This document shows, one piece after another, positions 1 to 11,818 of a stretch of DNA of 64,000 bases. The stretch comes from Numida meleagris (Eukaryota; Chordata; Aves; Galliformes; Numididae), in the NCBI RefSeq assembly GCF_002078875.1, contig NC_034409.1:103945226-104009225 (forward strand), given 5' to 3'. Within the stretch, counting starts at the first letter, position 1. Every line of letters begins with the position of its first letter. Below the pieces are notes generated by a model. It saw only the letters and a list, made by a program, of their open reading frames with translations. It did no database searches and had not been told where the DNA came from. Made by a program: the position numbers and the translations under genes.

Positions 1-1429
1 GTTCAAAATAGTTCTTCCATTCCCGATCTTTGGGATTTAATTTGAAGAGCAACAGTGATGCTGAAGTAACCGTACATACAGTTATCCACAGTTAAGATCA
101 GTTTACATCAAGATGATCAGTCTCCAACTAATTTTAATTAATCTGCATTCCTTCCTGCTGCAACTCTTGGCAAGAGAAAAAGTAAGTAGAAAGAATAGAA
201 AAAGTATTGCAATTTCAAGCATACACAAGGCTTTGCTCTGATCTAAATTAAGAGTGTCACGAGACTGAGAATCTTTGGAACCAAAACAGATGGAAAAACC
301 ATTTAAGTACGTAAATACCTCCCAGTCTGGCATGCAACTATGCATCTGTGTTGTCGTGTATCTAACCATTTTCAGACCATTCATTTTAAGGTTACAGAAT
401 CCACCCAGGGAAATACCATTACTACCTGCAGCTTTAGATACTACATAGAACTGGTTATAGATATTTTCCTAGGCTTCCTGGAGTCAGCTTACTTTAAATA
501 GGAGAAATTCCTACAAGAGCAGCATTCCTGTCACACCAGCAGGTGCTTTAAGTGATACAGAAAAATCAGGTTGGCACTGGAAGTTACATAACTTGAAAAA
601 GTAACACTGGAGATGCTGCTACATTGTATTCCACTTCCCGGCTCCTTTTTAATACAAAACTGTTGGTAGGGTTGAACTGCTGGGCTACCCCTCTAACAAC
701 TCTAAGCTGCCTTTCACCGAGTGATTGACAATTATTTTAATAGCATTTTAAAATCAAGCAAAGCATGTACTGGTTATTCATGTGTATTTCAGTTAATTTC
801 TGTCTATTTAAAAAGTAAACGTTTTCTTAAGTATCAAAGGTGGTAGAACAATAAGATCTCGATGGCAAAATCAACCACGAGAGAAGCCTACAGCAAGGCT
901 GACTTCACTCATTCTTTAATTCTGGACAGCGATGAAACAAGTAAAAGAAGGATGAAAAACGACGCTTGGCTTGAATTGGCCTTCCACCAAGAAGAACGTA
1001 GATGAGAAGCAATTCTGAAACAGCTACATCTATTTATTACATTTAGAGCTGCGTTATACTTCGGGCAAACGAGTTTACACCATTCCTCTGACAGCTGCTG
1101 CTACCCTGCTCCGGGGCAACGGTTCGTCATTCTGTTTGCTTCCTTCCCTTGTTAGCAGGAAAGCTCCGCGTCCCCTCAACCCCCTGCCTACCACCCGCTC
1201 CCCGCGCCGCGGACAGAGGCGTGACGGTGCCCGTGCCTACCCCCCGCCCCGCCACCGNNNNNNNNNNNNNNNNNNNNNNNNNNNNNNNNNNNNNNNNNNN
1301 NNNNNNNNNNNNNNNNNNNNNNNNNNNNNNNNNNNNNNNNNNNNNNNNNNNNNNNNNNNNNNNNNNNNNNNNNNNNNNNNNNGCCGGCAGAGGGAGCCGG
1401 CCCTGCGCCGCCCGCCTCGCCGCTCTCAC
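1..1429 (-). other. RCAN1: RCAN1 intron 1 (5' part only)
   Basis: This is the stretch downstream of the RCAN1 exon 1 donor on the minus strand. It begins GC-rich (the CpG island continues to about 1090, interrupted by the assembly gap) and then becomes AT-rich and unremarkable. I found no splice-flanked coding segment in it. The alternative first exon of RCAN1 (exon 4 in human numbering) was not recognised here and should lie further left. The small open frame at 103-384 on the minus strand is low-complexity and has no support. Confidence 0.75.
1258..1382. other. Assembly gap (125 N)
   Basis: An uninterrupted run of 125 undetermined bases lies within the GC-rich start of RCAN1 intron 1, 47 bases from the splice donor. 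Flanking sequence is CCG-rich on both sides, the kind of template that short-read and Sanger data fail on. Translations that span this run are meaningless. Confidence 0.99.
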
Positions 1430-1657
1430 CCGGCACTGGCCGTCCTGGAAGACGCGGGGATCCAGGTTGCAGGCGATGGTGGCGGTGGGCAGATCCTGCA
1501 GCACCACCGCCTCCATCTCCCCGCCGGCGAAGCTCCAGTCCGGTTCGGCCTCCGGCGGCGGCAGCGCGTCCGCCTCCTCTTCCTCTTCCCTTGCTTCCCC
1601 GAGCGGCGGCTCCTCCCGGCCTGTCGGGCCACTCCCGTCGCTGCCGCCGCTCTCCAT
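1430..1657 (-). CDS. RCAN1: RCAN1 first coding exon (long isoform, calcipressin-1), partial gene
   Basis: This exon encodes 76 residues, from an ATG at 1657-1655 to a GTGAGA splice donor immediately after the Gln-Cys-Arg codons, ending in phase 0. The C-terminal half carries the RCAN1 exon-1 signature: an Asp-Trp-Ser-Phe motif, then LQDLPTATIAC and LDPRVF, close to the human long isoform RCAN1.1L. RCAN1 binds and inhibits the phosphatase calcineurin in the cytosol and nucleus. The part seen here begins the RNA-recognition-like domain; the calcineurin-binding motifs lie in later exons beyond the left edge. The N-terminal 40 residues are acidic and low-complexity (a run of Glu), as in mammals. 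A second in-frame ATG at 1516-1514 (residue 48) matches the start of the shorter RCAN1.1S form. The frame stays open upstream to 2023, but the ATG at 1657 is the best start by homology. The rest of the gene is not in the window. Confidence 0.93.
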
Positions 1658-1990
1658 AGCCGGGGGCGAGCGGAGCCCCCGCGGGGCGGGGCCCGGCGGC
1701 GACTGAGGCGGCCTCGAGCGCCTCGTGCCGGCAGCAGTTACCCCCCGCTCCCCCCCCACCTTCGCCTTTCTTAACCCCTGCGCGCGTTTAACCGTCTCCT
1801 TCCTGCTCCCCGCTCGCACGGCACACGGCGCCGCTTGAGCCAATAGGACGCGGCGCCGCAGCAACAGGTGGCCTGCACGAGCCGGGCGCCGCTGCCGCCA
1901 TCTTGAGTGAGGGCAGGGGGCGCGCCTCACCCGCCCAGGCGTACGTGTGATGGAGTCTGCGCGCCCTGGGGTGCGGGGTGGCTGCACACA
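1658..1990 (-). promoter_or_regulatory. RCAN1: RCAN1 CpG-island promoter and 5' UTR
   Basis: The sequence just upstream of the RCAN1 start codon is very GC- and CpG-rich and lacks an obvious TATA box. A CCAAT box (read on the plus strand) lies at 1840-1844, an NF-Y-type element. A GCCGCCATCTTG motif at 1894-1905 matches the YY1 consensus, which is often found just downstream of start sites of CpG-island promoters. On the minus strand it contains an ATG that would open a 37-codon upstream reading frame if transcription began above it. The transcription start cannot be placed from sequence alone. Confidence 0.6.
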
Positions 1991-2050
1991 CAGGGGTGGA
2001 TGGTCAGAGGAGAGGGGTGGCATGGAGCGTTGTGTCTGTGACCCAGTGTT

Positions 2051-2530
2051 AGAATCATAGGATCATTAAGATTGGAAAAGACCACTAAGTTCATCTAGTC
2101 TAACTGTCAGCCCATCCCCACCATGCCCTCTATCCATGTCCCTCAGTGCCACGTATTTGAACACCTCCAGGGACGGTGATCCCATCATTTCCCTGGGCAG
2201 CCTGAGCCAGTGCCTCACTGCTCTTTCCGAGAACATATTCTTCATAACATCCAGTCTGACCCTCCCCTGGTGCAACTTGAGGCCATTTCCTCTCATCGCT
2301 CCTACCTGGGAGAAGAGGCCAAACCCACTCCTCCCAGGTGGTTGTAGAGAGTGACAAGGTCTCCCCTGAGCCTCCTCTTCTCCAGACTGAACAACCCCAG
2401 CTCCCTCAGCCGCTCCTCATCAGACTTGTGCCCGAGACCCCTCACAGCTTTGCTGACCTCTGGACATGCTCCGGAGCCTCAATGTCTTTCTTGTAGCGAA
2501 GGTCCCAAAACAGAATGCAGTACTCGAGTA
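2051..2530 (-). mobile_element. CR1 LINE fragment, 3' end
   Basis: The plus strand opens with the reverse complement of the CR1 3' tail (AATCATAGGATCATTAAG, then the TTGGAAAAGACC block). It continues through the conserved 3' region, including the segment for the tail of the ORF2 protein ([15 protein letters not shown] in translation). The copy is 5'-truncated and has stops and frameshifts. It lies about 400 bases upstream of the RCAN1 start codon. Confidence 0.9.
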
Positions 2531-3356
2531 CTTAGGCCAGGGGTAATTGCGAGCACCAGAGGATGAAGCTGACTTGCCAAGGCCCACTGTGGTCTTAGGG
2601 TAGAGGGCAGGGGGTATTATGCAACCAACGCATATAAAAGAGCTCTTATTCAAACACTTGTCAGTCAGTCAAAAGTCACCATTGTGTGCCTTGTATTTCT
2701 CTCACCTGCCTGAAGAACAAGCTGACCGGCCCTTGACATGCTGCAAACTGCTCCCAGAACAAGCAGAAGAAAGGAAGCCGAGGGAGGAAAAGAGAAAGCC
2801 ATAGCAATATTTGGAGACTTTAGCGGTGTCTGTGTCTTTTCCTCCTTACTTGGGACCTGCAGGAGGAATTTTCTTAAAACCATTCTCTTTTTCCCTGGTG
2901 CCAGAAGTCTCTAAAAGACAACTGCACCTTTCATTGTGTCATATTCCTACACAGAAAAACAGAGTTTACCTCATGCTGAGCTGCTTTCTCCAACAAGGCT
3001 GACCTAGACAAATGCTTTTCTCACATATATATGTATATATATATAGGCAGAGCAATGTTTTGGTGAAGGAAAGAACATCAGAAAAACTAACAACTTTGAT
3101 AGTTGGAAATTTTGTGCCGCCTACTGATTTGCACTGTGCAAGGTTTACAGCAGAGACAATGGCCCCGCTACTTGAAATATCACAGTTATCTATCTTCTGT
3201 CTTTACTTAGCACTGCTGGCCTTTTTTTCCTCAAGACATCAAAGACTTTACACTGATGAATTACTGGTCTCAGTTAATTTTAATGACATCTTGCAGGATA
3301 CAAGGCAAAAAATGCAAGTGAAGACATAATCGTTAGCCTTCTTTCAGATGCATGAT

Positions 3357-3452
3357 CTAATTTTTGGGTGGTCCTGTGTGGAGCCCAGAGCTGGACTTGA
3401 TGATCCTTATGGGTCCCTTCCAAATGGGAGTATTCTATGGTTCTATGATTCT
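3357..3452 (+). mobile_element. CR1 LINE 3' tail fragment
   Basis: A short plus-strand CR1 end: TGGTCCTGTGTGGAGCCC, then GGACTTGATGATCC, GTCCCTTCCA and a terminal tail of TTCTATGATTCT type. The fragment at 60232-60311 begins at nearly the same internal point, so the two belong to one subfamily. Confidence 0.8.
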
Positions 3453-6400
3453 CTGTCCTCCTTATTACAGTTATTTTCTGACTTTGTCTGCTTTGAACCA
3501 TTTGAGTCTTCTTCAGAGCTCTCATCATAAATAAATGATATTTTCATGACTGCTGTAAGTGATGTGTGTATATTCTGATATCAGTTTTTTACAATAAAAC
3601 TAGACAAATGATATCTTACAAAAAGAAAGAGGTATGTGTATGAACTTGATGAAACTTTTTAGGGCTAAGTTTTTTCAACATCTAGACAAGCTAATGCCAT
3701 TTCAGCCTTATTCTTTGCTCTCACACTTGCTTCCTGACTTGACTGGTGACAGTTGCCATTTTGAGGAGAAGTTGTCTGTATTCTCTACATCAATAATCTC
3801 TTTGCTTTATTCAGTCATGGACTTCAGAAGAGAAATTAAGCCTGAATCTCTCTAATCTAAAGGTTTAATGCCATATTCCTCCTCTCTTTTTGCTATGTAT
3901 GAATGGAATAGAATGCAATCTATGCTTTTGACTGGAAGAGTTGCTAAGCCAAGAGAAATGACAACTTCACCACAATGATCAGCGTTGAGAATGGAATGCA
4001 TACCTAATGTGAATGAGAATAATTGACGATAATGATTTCTCTGAACACAGAAAAAAGGGTTCGTGGAATAAACCGTTAAATGCACACCCGGTGCCGTTCA
4101 AATGTTTTAAACAACGCATACTACCATCTAGTGGTAGAAAGAAAGGCAGAAAGCATCTCAAAAGCGGTACTTTTATGTGTACTACATGTACCTGCATGCA
4201 GAAATCCTCACCTCTCAAGTGAAAAGCAGTTATCTAACCAAAAGTTGAAAAAAAATACAAGACTATATATACCTTCATTACAACAAAATGGAATATATTT
4301 GTAGAAAGATCTTGTGTCCCCGTGGGTGACTTTGCTTCCCGAACACTCATGTAAACCACTGGTTTATTTAATATTCTTCAAAATAGATATTCAGTGCACC
4401 TATTTAGTGGCTGCACATAAGCAGACATAGTTAGCAGTTCAAACACATGGCACTGATGTCAGTGACAGTACTTCAGAAGACTTAGATTTATTTTTCCTGA
4501 AGAGAAGCGTATTCACTCGATGATACTGTAGTCATTCATTCACTGTAGACTTTTAAAAAGGGTATGCATATCTAATACATGCATATATGATCAAGATTAT
4601 TTTTGGATATAAATAACAGAGTTTTATTTTCATTAATATCATATTTTGTACCACAAGTACAAAAGCCTGTATCCTCAGTTACCGGCTTACATTGACACTT
4701 GTACTATCAGTTATTTGCTTTTATTTGTAAGAGAAAATCTTGGCTTTTTATGCATTACCCAAATAACCACCTAGACTTACATTAATGAACATCCAATATG
4801 CTTACAGACTTCAAAGCTCAAATAAACCCAATCATCTATTTGAATCTAAAGTATAGTCAAAAGAACCTGATCCATATTCATGCTCTCCTCACAGTCAAGC
4901 ATGACATACCAGTGTATGGTATGCTATTTTAGACATTAATCTTACTTGTTAGATCATATGAAGTTCATAAAAGCCCAACTGGTCCAACAACACTGGCTTG
5001 TGAAGGTCTTCTTAATTAAAAATGTCAGAGGAAGAGATTCTCAAACACTTATACCTTAAGTGTGCTGGCCACTTTTCTATCAGTTTGCTCCAAATCCAGT
5101 TATTTTATCAGAAGGGAAATGCCCATCACTGTTTTCTCTCCAAATCAAGGAAAATCCAAGCTGTTCAAAGAGCTTTACCTCTGTTATTTCCTACAACCAT
5201 CTTGGAGCCTATGTTCTTCAGGAGATTTCAATAAAATCCACCTCGGTGAAGACTTCGATTTACCTCTTTCAAGTGCTTTTTATCTGCTGAGCTGCCCCTC
5301 TTGGTTACTTTATCACAGATGGATATGTTCCCCTTAAAATAGCCTCCCGCAGACAGAGTGAGGTATGAGTCTCATTAAAGCAAACCAGATATCTTAAAGT
5401 GAACATATAAAGCACACAAAACATCACTGCTTTTACTTTGAATTCAGCTTGAGCAAACTATATGTTCCAAAGAGAAAGTAGATGGAAAGAAAATCCCTAG
5501 TCTTGTATTACAATTTGTTCTGATATTAAATGGTGTTAGAGGTATGTTTAATTTCTAGCTTAACTTTGCCTACATCTCACACACATCTACATTCTCACAC
5601 ACATCCATTTGTTCTTGTTACGTTTTAGTTTGCTGTTAAAAAAAAACCTCTCCCAGTACTTGGTGTTTTATATTGCAGTCCCTCCTCACCATTCTTGCTC
5701 AGTAAGCAGATCCAGTCCTGCAAATCTCTCAAGATATAGCACGTTTTCCTCTTGGAGCGGCTGAAAGTAGTCTCACTCCTGGTGCATGCTTTTTCCTCAA
5801 CATGTTTTCTTTCCTTCCCTTGACTTGCTCCAGGCACCCAGGCATCCCCTTTTCTGAGCACCATCATCCCCAAAGCTCTGGTTGCTGTTGCTGCTGCTTG
5901 CCAGGCTTCTGCTGCCACCCTACAGTACTGTGTCCACATGACTTGCGTGCTGGGTGCCTGCAGCTCAGCTCCTGGGCACCCACAGCCACTGCAGCCTCAG
6001 TAACCAGGTGCTCTGAACATGCATACTCTGCTTAGGTACCCTTCCCCAAGCCTTTCCAGGGCAAGTTTGCATCTTGCAACACCAATAGACGGGGTCTGAT
6101 TTATTGTTAACTGAGAAAAATCACTTTTGATCACTTTTCTAAATGTTTTTTGGTCTTTGTAGCCAACAGTATAGAAAGAATTGCTATGGCCTAGATTATA
6201 TCAGCCGCTGATGTGAGCTATTTCCAGCTTCATTGACTGAAAATATCTCACAACTGGCTGTCATAGCAAAACATCTTTAACACACAACCTAGTGGTCATT
6301 TCTGATAGCCACTGAGTTCACTGCATTCACCAGAAGATTTTAAGCACCAAGGGAGGTAACAATACATCATCTATTGTTATTTTTCCTTTACCTTGTGCAG

Positions 6401-7270
6401 ATTGATTGTCTTTGTCTTGAAACCATAGTGATGAGAAGAAGGAAAGCAAGGAGGCCCTAGCCTCCTCGTCCCATGTTGTGTAGTGTTTGCATGGAAGGCC
6501 CTGAAGGAAAGGCAGAATTATGTGGAGTGTTTTTCAGAAGTGCTGGTATTTGGAAGAGTAGGAATTGTCCCGAGGCAGGGAAGTAACATACAAATAAAAT
6601 GCTGTTGAATAATAAATAATTGCAGTGAAGCTGAGGTGTCCTTACCTTGATGTTTGTGGGAGACAAAGAACAAGCCTGAGGTGCAGGAGGTAAGGCTTGC
6701 TCAAGAGTCTTTGACGCAGCAGCTAATGTACAAAACCCATGTAACTGATTCAGATCAGTTGCTGTATTGAATGCCTGTCAGCACAATCTCTTCTTTTTCA
6801 CACTTATCTCCCTCTTCTACCCTGGTTCACTGCACTCCCTTTGTGCCACCCATCCTCCGTTAGGAGGCAAGGTGCCATGTTTGTGCTGCACCCAGCACAG
6901 TTGGGCTCCCAAGGTCACTGCCACCTTTGGGTGCACCCTGGATCTAACAATGGTGTGCTCCTCATTATACCAGCACACCAGGTCACTCTGTACCTCTTGC
7001 TGATTTTTAAACTGTGCTCTGGTAAGTCATCTCCCAAATTAGGGAGAAAAGAGTAATACATTGTAGAGGTAAATGAGTCATTTATTTCAGGAGCAATTGG
7101 TAATAAGAAGTCTGGTTACTGATTTACTGCAGAGCTCATTTACAATGCTGTAGAACAAATAGGTTTTGTGGATAGGCACATATGAAAAGGAACAATAAAT
7201 ATAATACAATAACAACAAAAACTGTATCAAAGCTTGCAGTAGAAACAGTTATGTTGTGTTCCCAATCCTG

Positions 7271-7479
7271 GGGAAAAAAAGAAAAAAGAGAAAATGAGAA
7301 AAGAAAAAAAAAAGGAAAAAGGAAGGAGAAAAATATTAAAAAGAAGATCAAGAAAGGAAAGAGCAAAAAGAGAAAGGGAAAAAAATGAAAAGGAAAAGAA
7401 AAAGAAAAAGAAGAATAAGAAGAAAAGGAAAAATACAAGGACAAGGAAAAAGAAAAAGAAGAAAGAAGAAAAGGAAAAG
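7271..7479 (+). repeat. Polypurine (A/G) tract, about 210 bp
   Basis: The plus strand is almost entirely A and G over roughly 210 bases, in irregular GAAA and GGAAA units with only scattered pyrimidine interruptions. Both strands therefore show long artificial open frames (Lys/Glu/Arg-rich forward, Phe/Ser-rich reverse), which I do not regard as coding. Such tracts can adopt triplex (H-DNA) structure and often vary in length. Confidence 0.9.
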
Positions 7480-9462
7480 TAGATAAACTGTGTCAAAACC
7501 CACATACAAATAAAATGAATATTAGGGAAAAATTGCCCGGGCTCATACAGAACAAACTGCATCTAATTCTCCCCCAAGACAGATCATATATGCATTTTTC
7601 TAAGATTTCTACCTTTCTCATTGCTTTTAGAGCATTACATGCCAAAACCTGCTTCAAAGTTGCATAGATACCACAGGAATTCCAAATTGAGATGAAACAA
7701 AAGAAAAGTGGGACTCAAGAAACCTCTTGGAGATCACCTGTTCTTCTCACTACAAGGCTGAAAAATCACAGAATTCTGTACTGATTTTATGAAAAGATAT
7801 TAGTTAGGGTGTATACAAATATTTCTGAAAATTCTTTGGAAGGGAAAGCTGTAAATTATTTTCTAGAGAGCTACATATGGCTGTGATGTGTTTTTCCAAT
7901 GCACTGAATAATTTAACAGTAACAGTCAATCTGAAATTCCCATACACTGACCATGACAAATGTACTTCGCGATTGCACATGTCACTTACTCTTATATCAG
8001 CTAGGTAGTAAATATTTTTATGAGCATTTTGTAATATTCCATGTTTTATTCCCAAAACTATAAATACTTTAAAACCTTTTATCATTTTAAAAGTTCTCTG
8101 AGTTTTGCAAAGAAGAAATCTATTAAAGACTGAATTCAAGCAGAAACTGTACAGAAAGTAATCTCATTTTTGCATGGGGAAAAAAAAAGTTGTTAAGAGC
8201 TATGAGAGACAAACCAAAATTTAAAACACAAGCAAGTGCATGAAAAGATCAAATGAACTCTGATTAGGGGTTGTATTTTAGGATATTATTTCAAGATGCT
8301 ATATACACAATAAAATAGGAAATGAATAGATAGTAAATAACAGGTTAAAATAGTAGGAATGAAAATAACAGAGAAGTTCAAGAAATTTTAGATGTGAAGA
8401 AGGCCACTTTGAGAGAAAGCCAGAAGAAGCTCTGAGTCACTTCCAGGTCCCACAGTAAAACATTCTGATGGATCTAATTAGGACTTCACGTGCATTTTCA
8501 TAAACCAGATCAATGGGAAAAGTAGCAGTTATAACAGAGAACATAGTAACACCATACGTAGTTCATTCACTGAGTTTTGAGCGTTAGTATGTCCTGGGTG
8601 CTTTGTGAAACAAATAAGGGCATTTTCTTTCCCAAATAACTTATATTTAAGAATATGTTTCCAGATGCCTTCAGCATAAGAAATTCAGCTGAAGCTTGAA
8701 GAGTTTATCGCTTCCAAAAACTCACGCCCCAAATTCAGTGCCACAGTATGTGTCAGAAACAGAGGGAGGAACGACGAGGATGCCAATAATGAAATCACAG
8801 TTACTTAATAAGACCCAGATCCTTACAAAGACTCTTAGCTTTAAACATGTCAGTAATCCTATTGAATCACATGCGAATAGTGATGGTCCTTTAAATAGTG
8901 GTGTGTGCATGTCCTAAGCAACTGTACACAAGTGAGACCATGGGCATGGCTGAAAGGCATTTGAAAGTGGAGAGGGAGGAGGAGTTAGGTGAAATAAGTT
9001 TGACTGGGGTTTCCCAAGCAGAATCAAAGCACAGGCAGAAGCCACAAAGTAGCTTCTGTCCCCACAAACAGATCCCGCTTGGTGCCCCGCAGGCAGCTAA
9101 GCAGCTGGGAGGGAGCCGAGCACCCTAAGCAGCTTAGTGCTGGGCAGCTCAGAGCACTAAATACAGATGGCACCCCCACCATGCCACACCACTGCCATTT
9201 TCAGGGGTCTCTCCCACTCTTAATTTGGCTTGAGCGGACAGAGCATCTTGCCAAGCACAAAGCAGCAGGACACCATGCTGGTCTCTGGGCAGGTGCTTAA
9301 GAAGCCAGGAGCAGAAAGAACAGAGGTACGTGGATTATGAAAGTGCTGAAAATCACAGTCCTCCAATATGATTTTTTTTTCCATTTGTTGCTTTGTCTTT
9401 TCCATAATTTCAATAAAAATTTTTTTTTCCATCACAAAGGGCAAGACAGTTGTATTCGTATA

Positions 9463-9647
9463 TAGAATCACAGAATCATTAAGGTTGGAAAATATCTCTA
9501 AGATCACCTAGTCCAACCATCAGCCCACTGACTGTGTCCCTCAGTGCCACATCCACATCGCTCTTGACTCCACCACCTCCCTGGGCAGCCTGTGCCACTG
9601 CCTCACTGCTCTTTTTGAGAAGAAATTTTTCCTAATATCCAACCTAA
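9463..9647 (-). mobile_element. CR1 LINE fragment, 3' end
   Basis: Reverse-complement CR1 tail (AGAATCACAGAATCATTAAG, then GGTTGGAAAATATCTC) followed by the conserved CTGGGCAGCCTGTGCCACTG block. The middle part is deleted relative to other copies in this window. Confidence 0.88.
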
Positions 9648-10034
9648 ATATATAAAATACTGCATTACACCACAAAAAATTTGTGGGAATTCCAGTGAAG
9701 CCACGAGCTGCAATAAAAATAACACCGTGGGGAGAAACTAACAAATCTTTAGCCCACATGTTACCCACTGGTCATTCCTAAACTCAGTCTTGATGGGCAT
9801 CACCTAGGGTGGGATTCAACCCACATAGTTGTAGGTGGGTGCAGCAGAGAGATCTTGCCCTGCACAAGTCACCCCCAGCTTCTCTGCAGTCAGTGCAGAG
9901 AAATGGGCTTTAATGCCATGGCCGCTATTTCAGATGTCCAGCTGGGGATGAGCTGTTATTTCACTCGATCTCTGCTGACTCTTGGGCTTGCAGACATGGA
10001 GATTGTCCACACTGACCCTGATGCATGCCCCACT

Positions 10035-10120
10035 GAATCATGGAATCACAGGATTATAGGGGTTGGAAGGGACCTCTGGAGATCTTCTAGTCCAACCTCC
10101 CACTAAAGCAGATTCCCTAT
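10035..10120 (-). mobile_element. CR1 LINE 3' tail fragment
   Basis: A short reverse-complement tail (GAATCATGGAATCACAGG, then GGTTGGAAGGGACCTCTGG). It lies 25 bases before another, longer CR1 copy in the same orientation, so one insertion landed beside the other. Confidence 0.82.
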
Positions 10121-10144
10121 AGTAGATTACACAGAAAAGTGTCC

Positions 10145-11195
10145 ATAGAATCATAGAATCATAGAATGGCTTGGGTTGAAAAGGACCTCAACGATCATCG
10201 AATCTCAACCCCCCTGCCAAGTGCAGGGTCGCCAACCACTAGACCAGGCTGCCCAGAGCCACGTCCAGTCTGGCCTTGAATGCCTCCAGGGACGGGGCAT
10301 CCACAACCTCCCTGGGCAACCTGTTCCAGTGCGTCACCACCCTCTGTGTGAAAAACTTCCTCCTAATATCTAACCTAAATCTCCCCTGTCTCAGCTTAAA
10401 ACCATTCCCCCTTGTCCTATCGCTATCCACCCTCACAAACAATCGATCCCCCTCCTGTTTATATGCTCCCTTCAAGTATTGGAAGGCCACAATGAGGTCT
10501 CCCCAGATACTTCTCTTCTCCAAACTAAACAAGCCCAGTTCCCTCAACCTTTCCTTATAGGAGAGGTGCTCCAGCCCTCTGATCATCTTGGTCGCCCTCC
10601 TCTGCACTTGTTCCAAGAGCTCCATGTCCTTCTTGTGCTGGGGGCCCCGGGCCTGGACGCAGTACTCCAGATGGGGCCTCACAAGAGCCGAGTAGAGGGG
10701 GACCACCACCTCCCTCTCCCTGCTGACCACTCCTCTTTTAATGCAGCCCAGAACATAGTTGCCCCTCCAGGCTGCCAGCGCACACTGCTGGCTCATGTCC
10801 AGCTTCTCGTCCACCAGGACCCCCAAGTCCCTCTCCGCAGGGCTGCTTTCGAGTACTTCTTCCCCCAGGTTGTATAAATACCTGGGATTGCCCTGGCCCA
10901 AGTGCAGCACCCTGCACTTGGCCTTGTTGAACCTCATTAGGTTCTTGTGGGCCCACTTGTCCAGCCTGTCCAGGTCCCTCTGGATGGCTTCCCTTCCTTC
11001 CAATGTATCGACTGCACTGCTCAGCTTGGTGTCATCTGCAAACTTGCTGAGGGTACACTCGATTCCATCGTCTATGTCATTGATAAAGACATTGAAGAGC
11101 ACCGGTCCCTGGACTGAGCCTTGGGGGACACCACTCGTGACCGGCCTCCACCCTGACATAGAACCATTTATCTCAACCCTTTGGCTGTGACCAGA
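10145..11195 (-). mobile_element. CR1 LINE, 5'-truncated copy with reverse-transcriptase remnant
   Basis: This is the longest CR1 copy in the window, about 1.05 kb, on the minus strand. It is nearly open through the C-terminal part of ORF2. The reverse-transcriptase SGVPQGS motif maps to 11115-11135 and the catalytic FADD motif to 11031-11042. The usual C-terminal region with [13 protein letters not shown] and the [14 protein letters not shown] block follows. The 3' tail at the left end is an ATAGAATC microsatellite-like run. CR1 moves by target-primed reverse transcription. This copy lacks the endonuclease and the N-terminal part of the polymerase, so it cannot move by itself. The reading frame continues beyond the element into unrelated sequence at its right end. 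Confidence 0.92.
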
Positions 11196-11243
11196 AGGGT
11201 TTTGAATTTCTCTGGAGAAGGAGACTCCACAACCTGTCTGCTC
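11196..11243 (-). mobile_element. Small CR1 fragment at junction
   Basis: A short piece matching the minus-orientation CR1 3' region (the GGAGACTCCACAACCTGTCT block) sits between the two large inverted copies. It repeats a region already present at about 10295-10325, so it is a separate small fragment or the product of a rearrangement. Confidence 0.5.
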
Positions 11244-11282
11244 ACTTCCACTTCCCACTGAGTTCACTGATTGTCCTCTTCT

Positions 11283-11818
11283 ACTCTGCCTTTGTGAGGC
11301 CCCAGCTGGAGTACTGCACCCAGGCCTGGGCCCCCCCAGCACAAGACATGAAGCTGTTGGAGTGCGTCCAGAGGAGGGCATGAAGATGATCAGAGGGCTG
11401 GAGCACATCTCCTGTGAGGAAAGGCTGAGGGAGTTGGGCTTGTTCAGCCTGGAAAAGAGAAGGCTCCAGAGAGACCTCACTGCTGCCTTCCAGTACTTGA
11501 AGGAAGATTATAAACAGGAGGCAGACAGTCTTTTTACATTGTCTGATAGTGATAGGACAAGAGGGAATGGCTTTAATCTAAAACAAGGGAAATTTAGGTT
11601 AGATGTTAGGAGGAAATTGTTTCCTCAGAGGGCAGTGAGGCGCTGGCACAGGCTGCTCAGAGAAGCTGTGGTGCCCCATCCCTGGAGGTGCTCAAGGCCA
11701 GGTTGCATGGGGCCCTGGGCAGCCTGAGCTGGTGGGGGGCAGCCCTGCCCGTGGCAGCAGGTTGGAACTAGGTGATCTTTAATGTCGCTTCCAACCCAAT
11801 CCATTCTATGATTCTATA
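11283..11818 (+). mobile_element. CR1 LINE fragment, plus orientation
   Basis: A 5'-truncated plus-strand copy that begins in the C-terminal ORF2 region (Leu-Glu-Tyr-Cys-Thr-Gln-Ala-Trp in translation). It runs through the [16 protein letters not shown] block to the terminal GATTCTATAAAA tail. It faces the copy at 10145-11195 head to head, so the two form a large inverted repeat. Confidence 0.9.

Larger units (their letters stand above)
2531..9462. other. Intergenic region, no gene seen
   Basis: AT-rich sequence between the divergent RCAN1 and CLIC6 genes. Apart from a short CR1 tail near 3357 and the polypurine tract at 7271-7479, I see only short open frames with no recognisable product, no splice-bounded exon and no structured RNA. 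Confidence 0.6.

Noticed and set aside
7136..7562. Lys-rich and Phe-rich small proteins on both strands
   Set aside because: They are products of the polypurine tract and have no coding features.
10239..11480. A 413-residue minus-strand protein-coding gene
   Set aside because: Residues after about 100 are the C-terminal CR1 ORF2 region, and the beginning is antisense to a neighbouring CR1 copy. It is a truncated transposon remnant, not a host gene.
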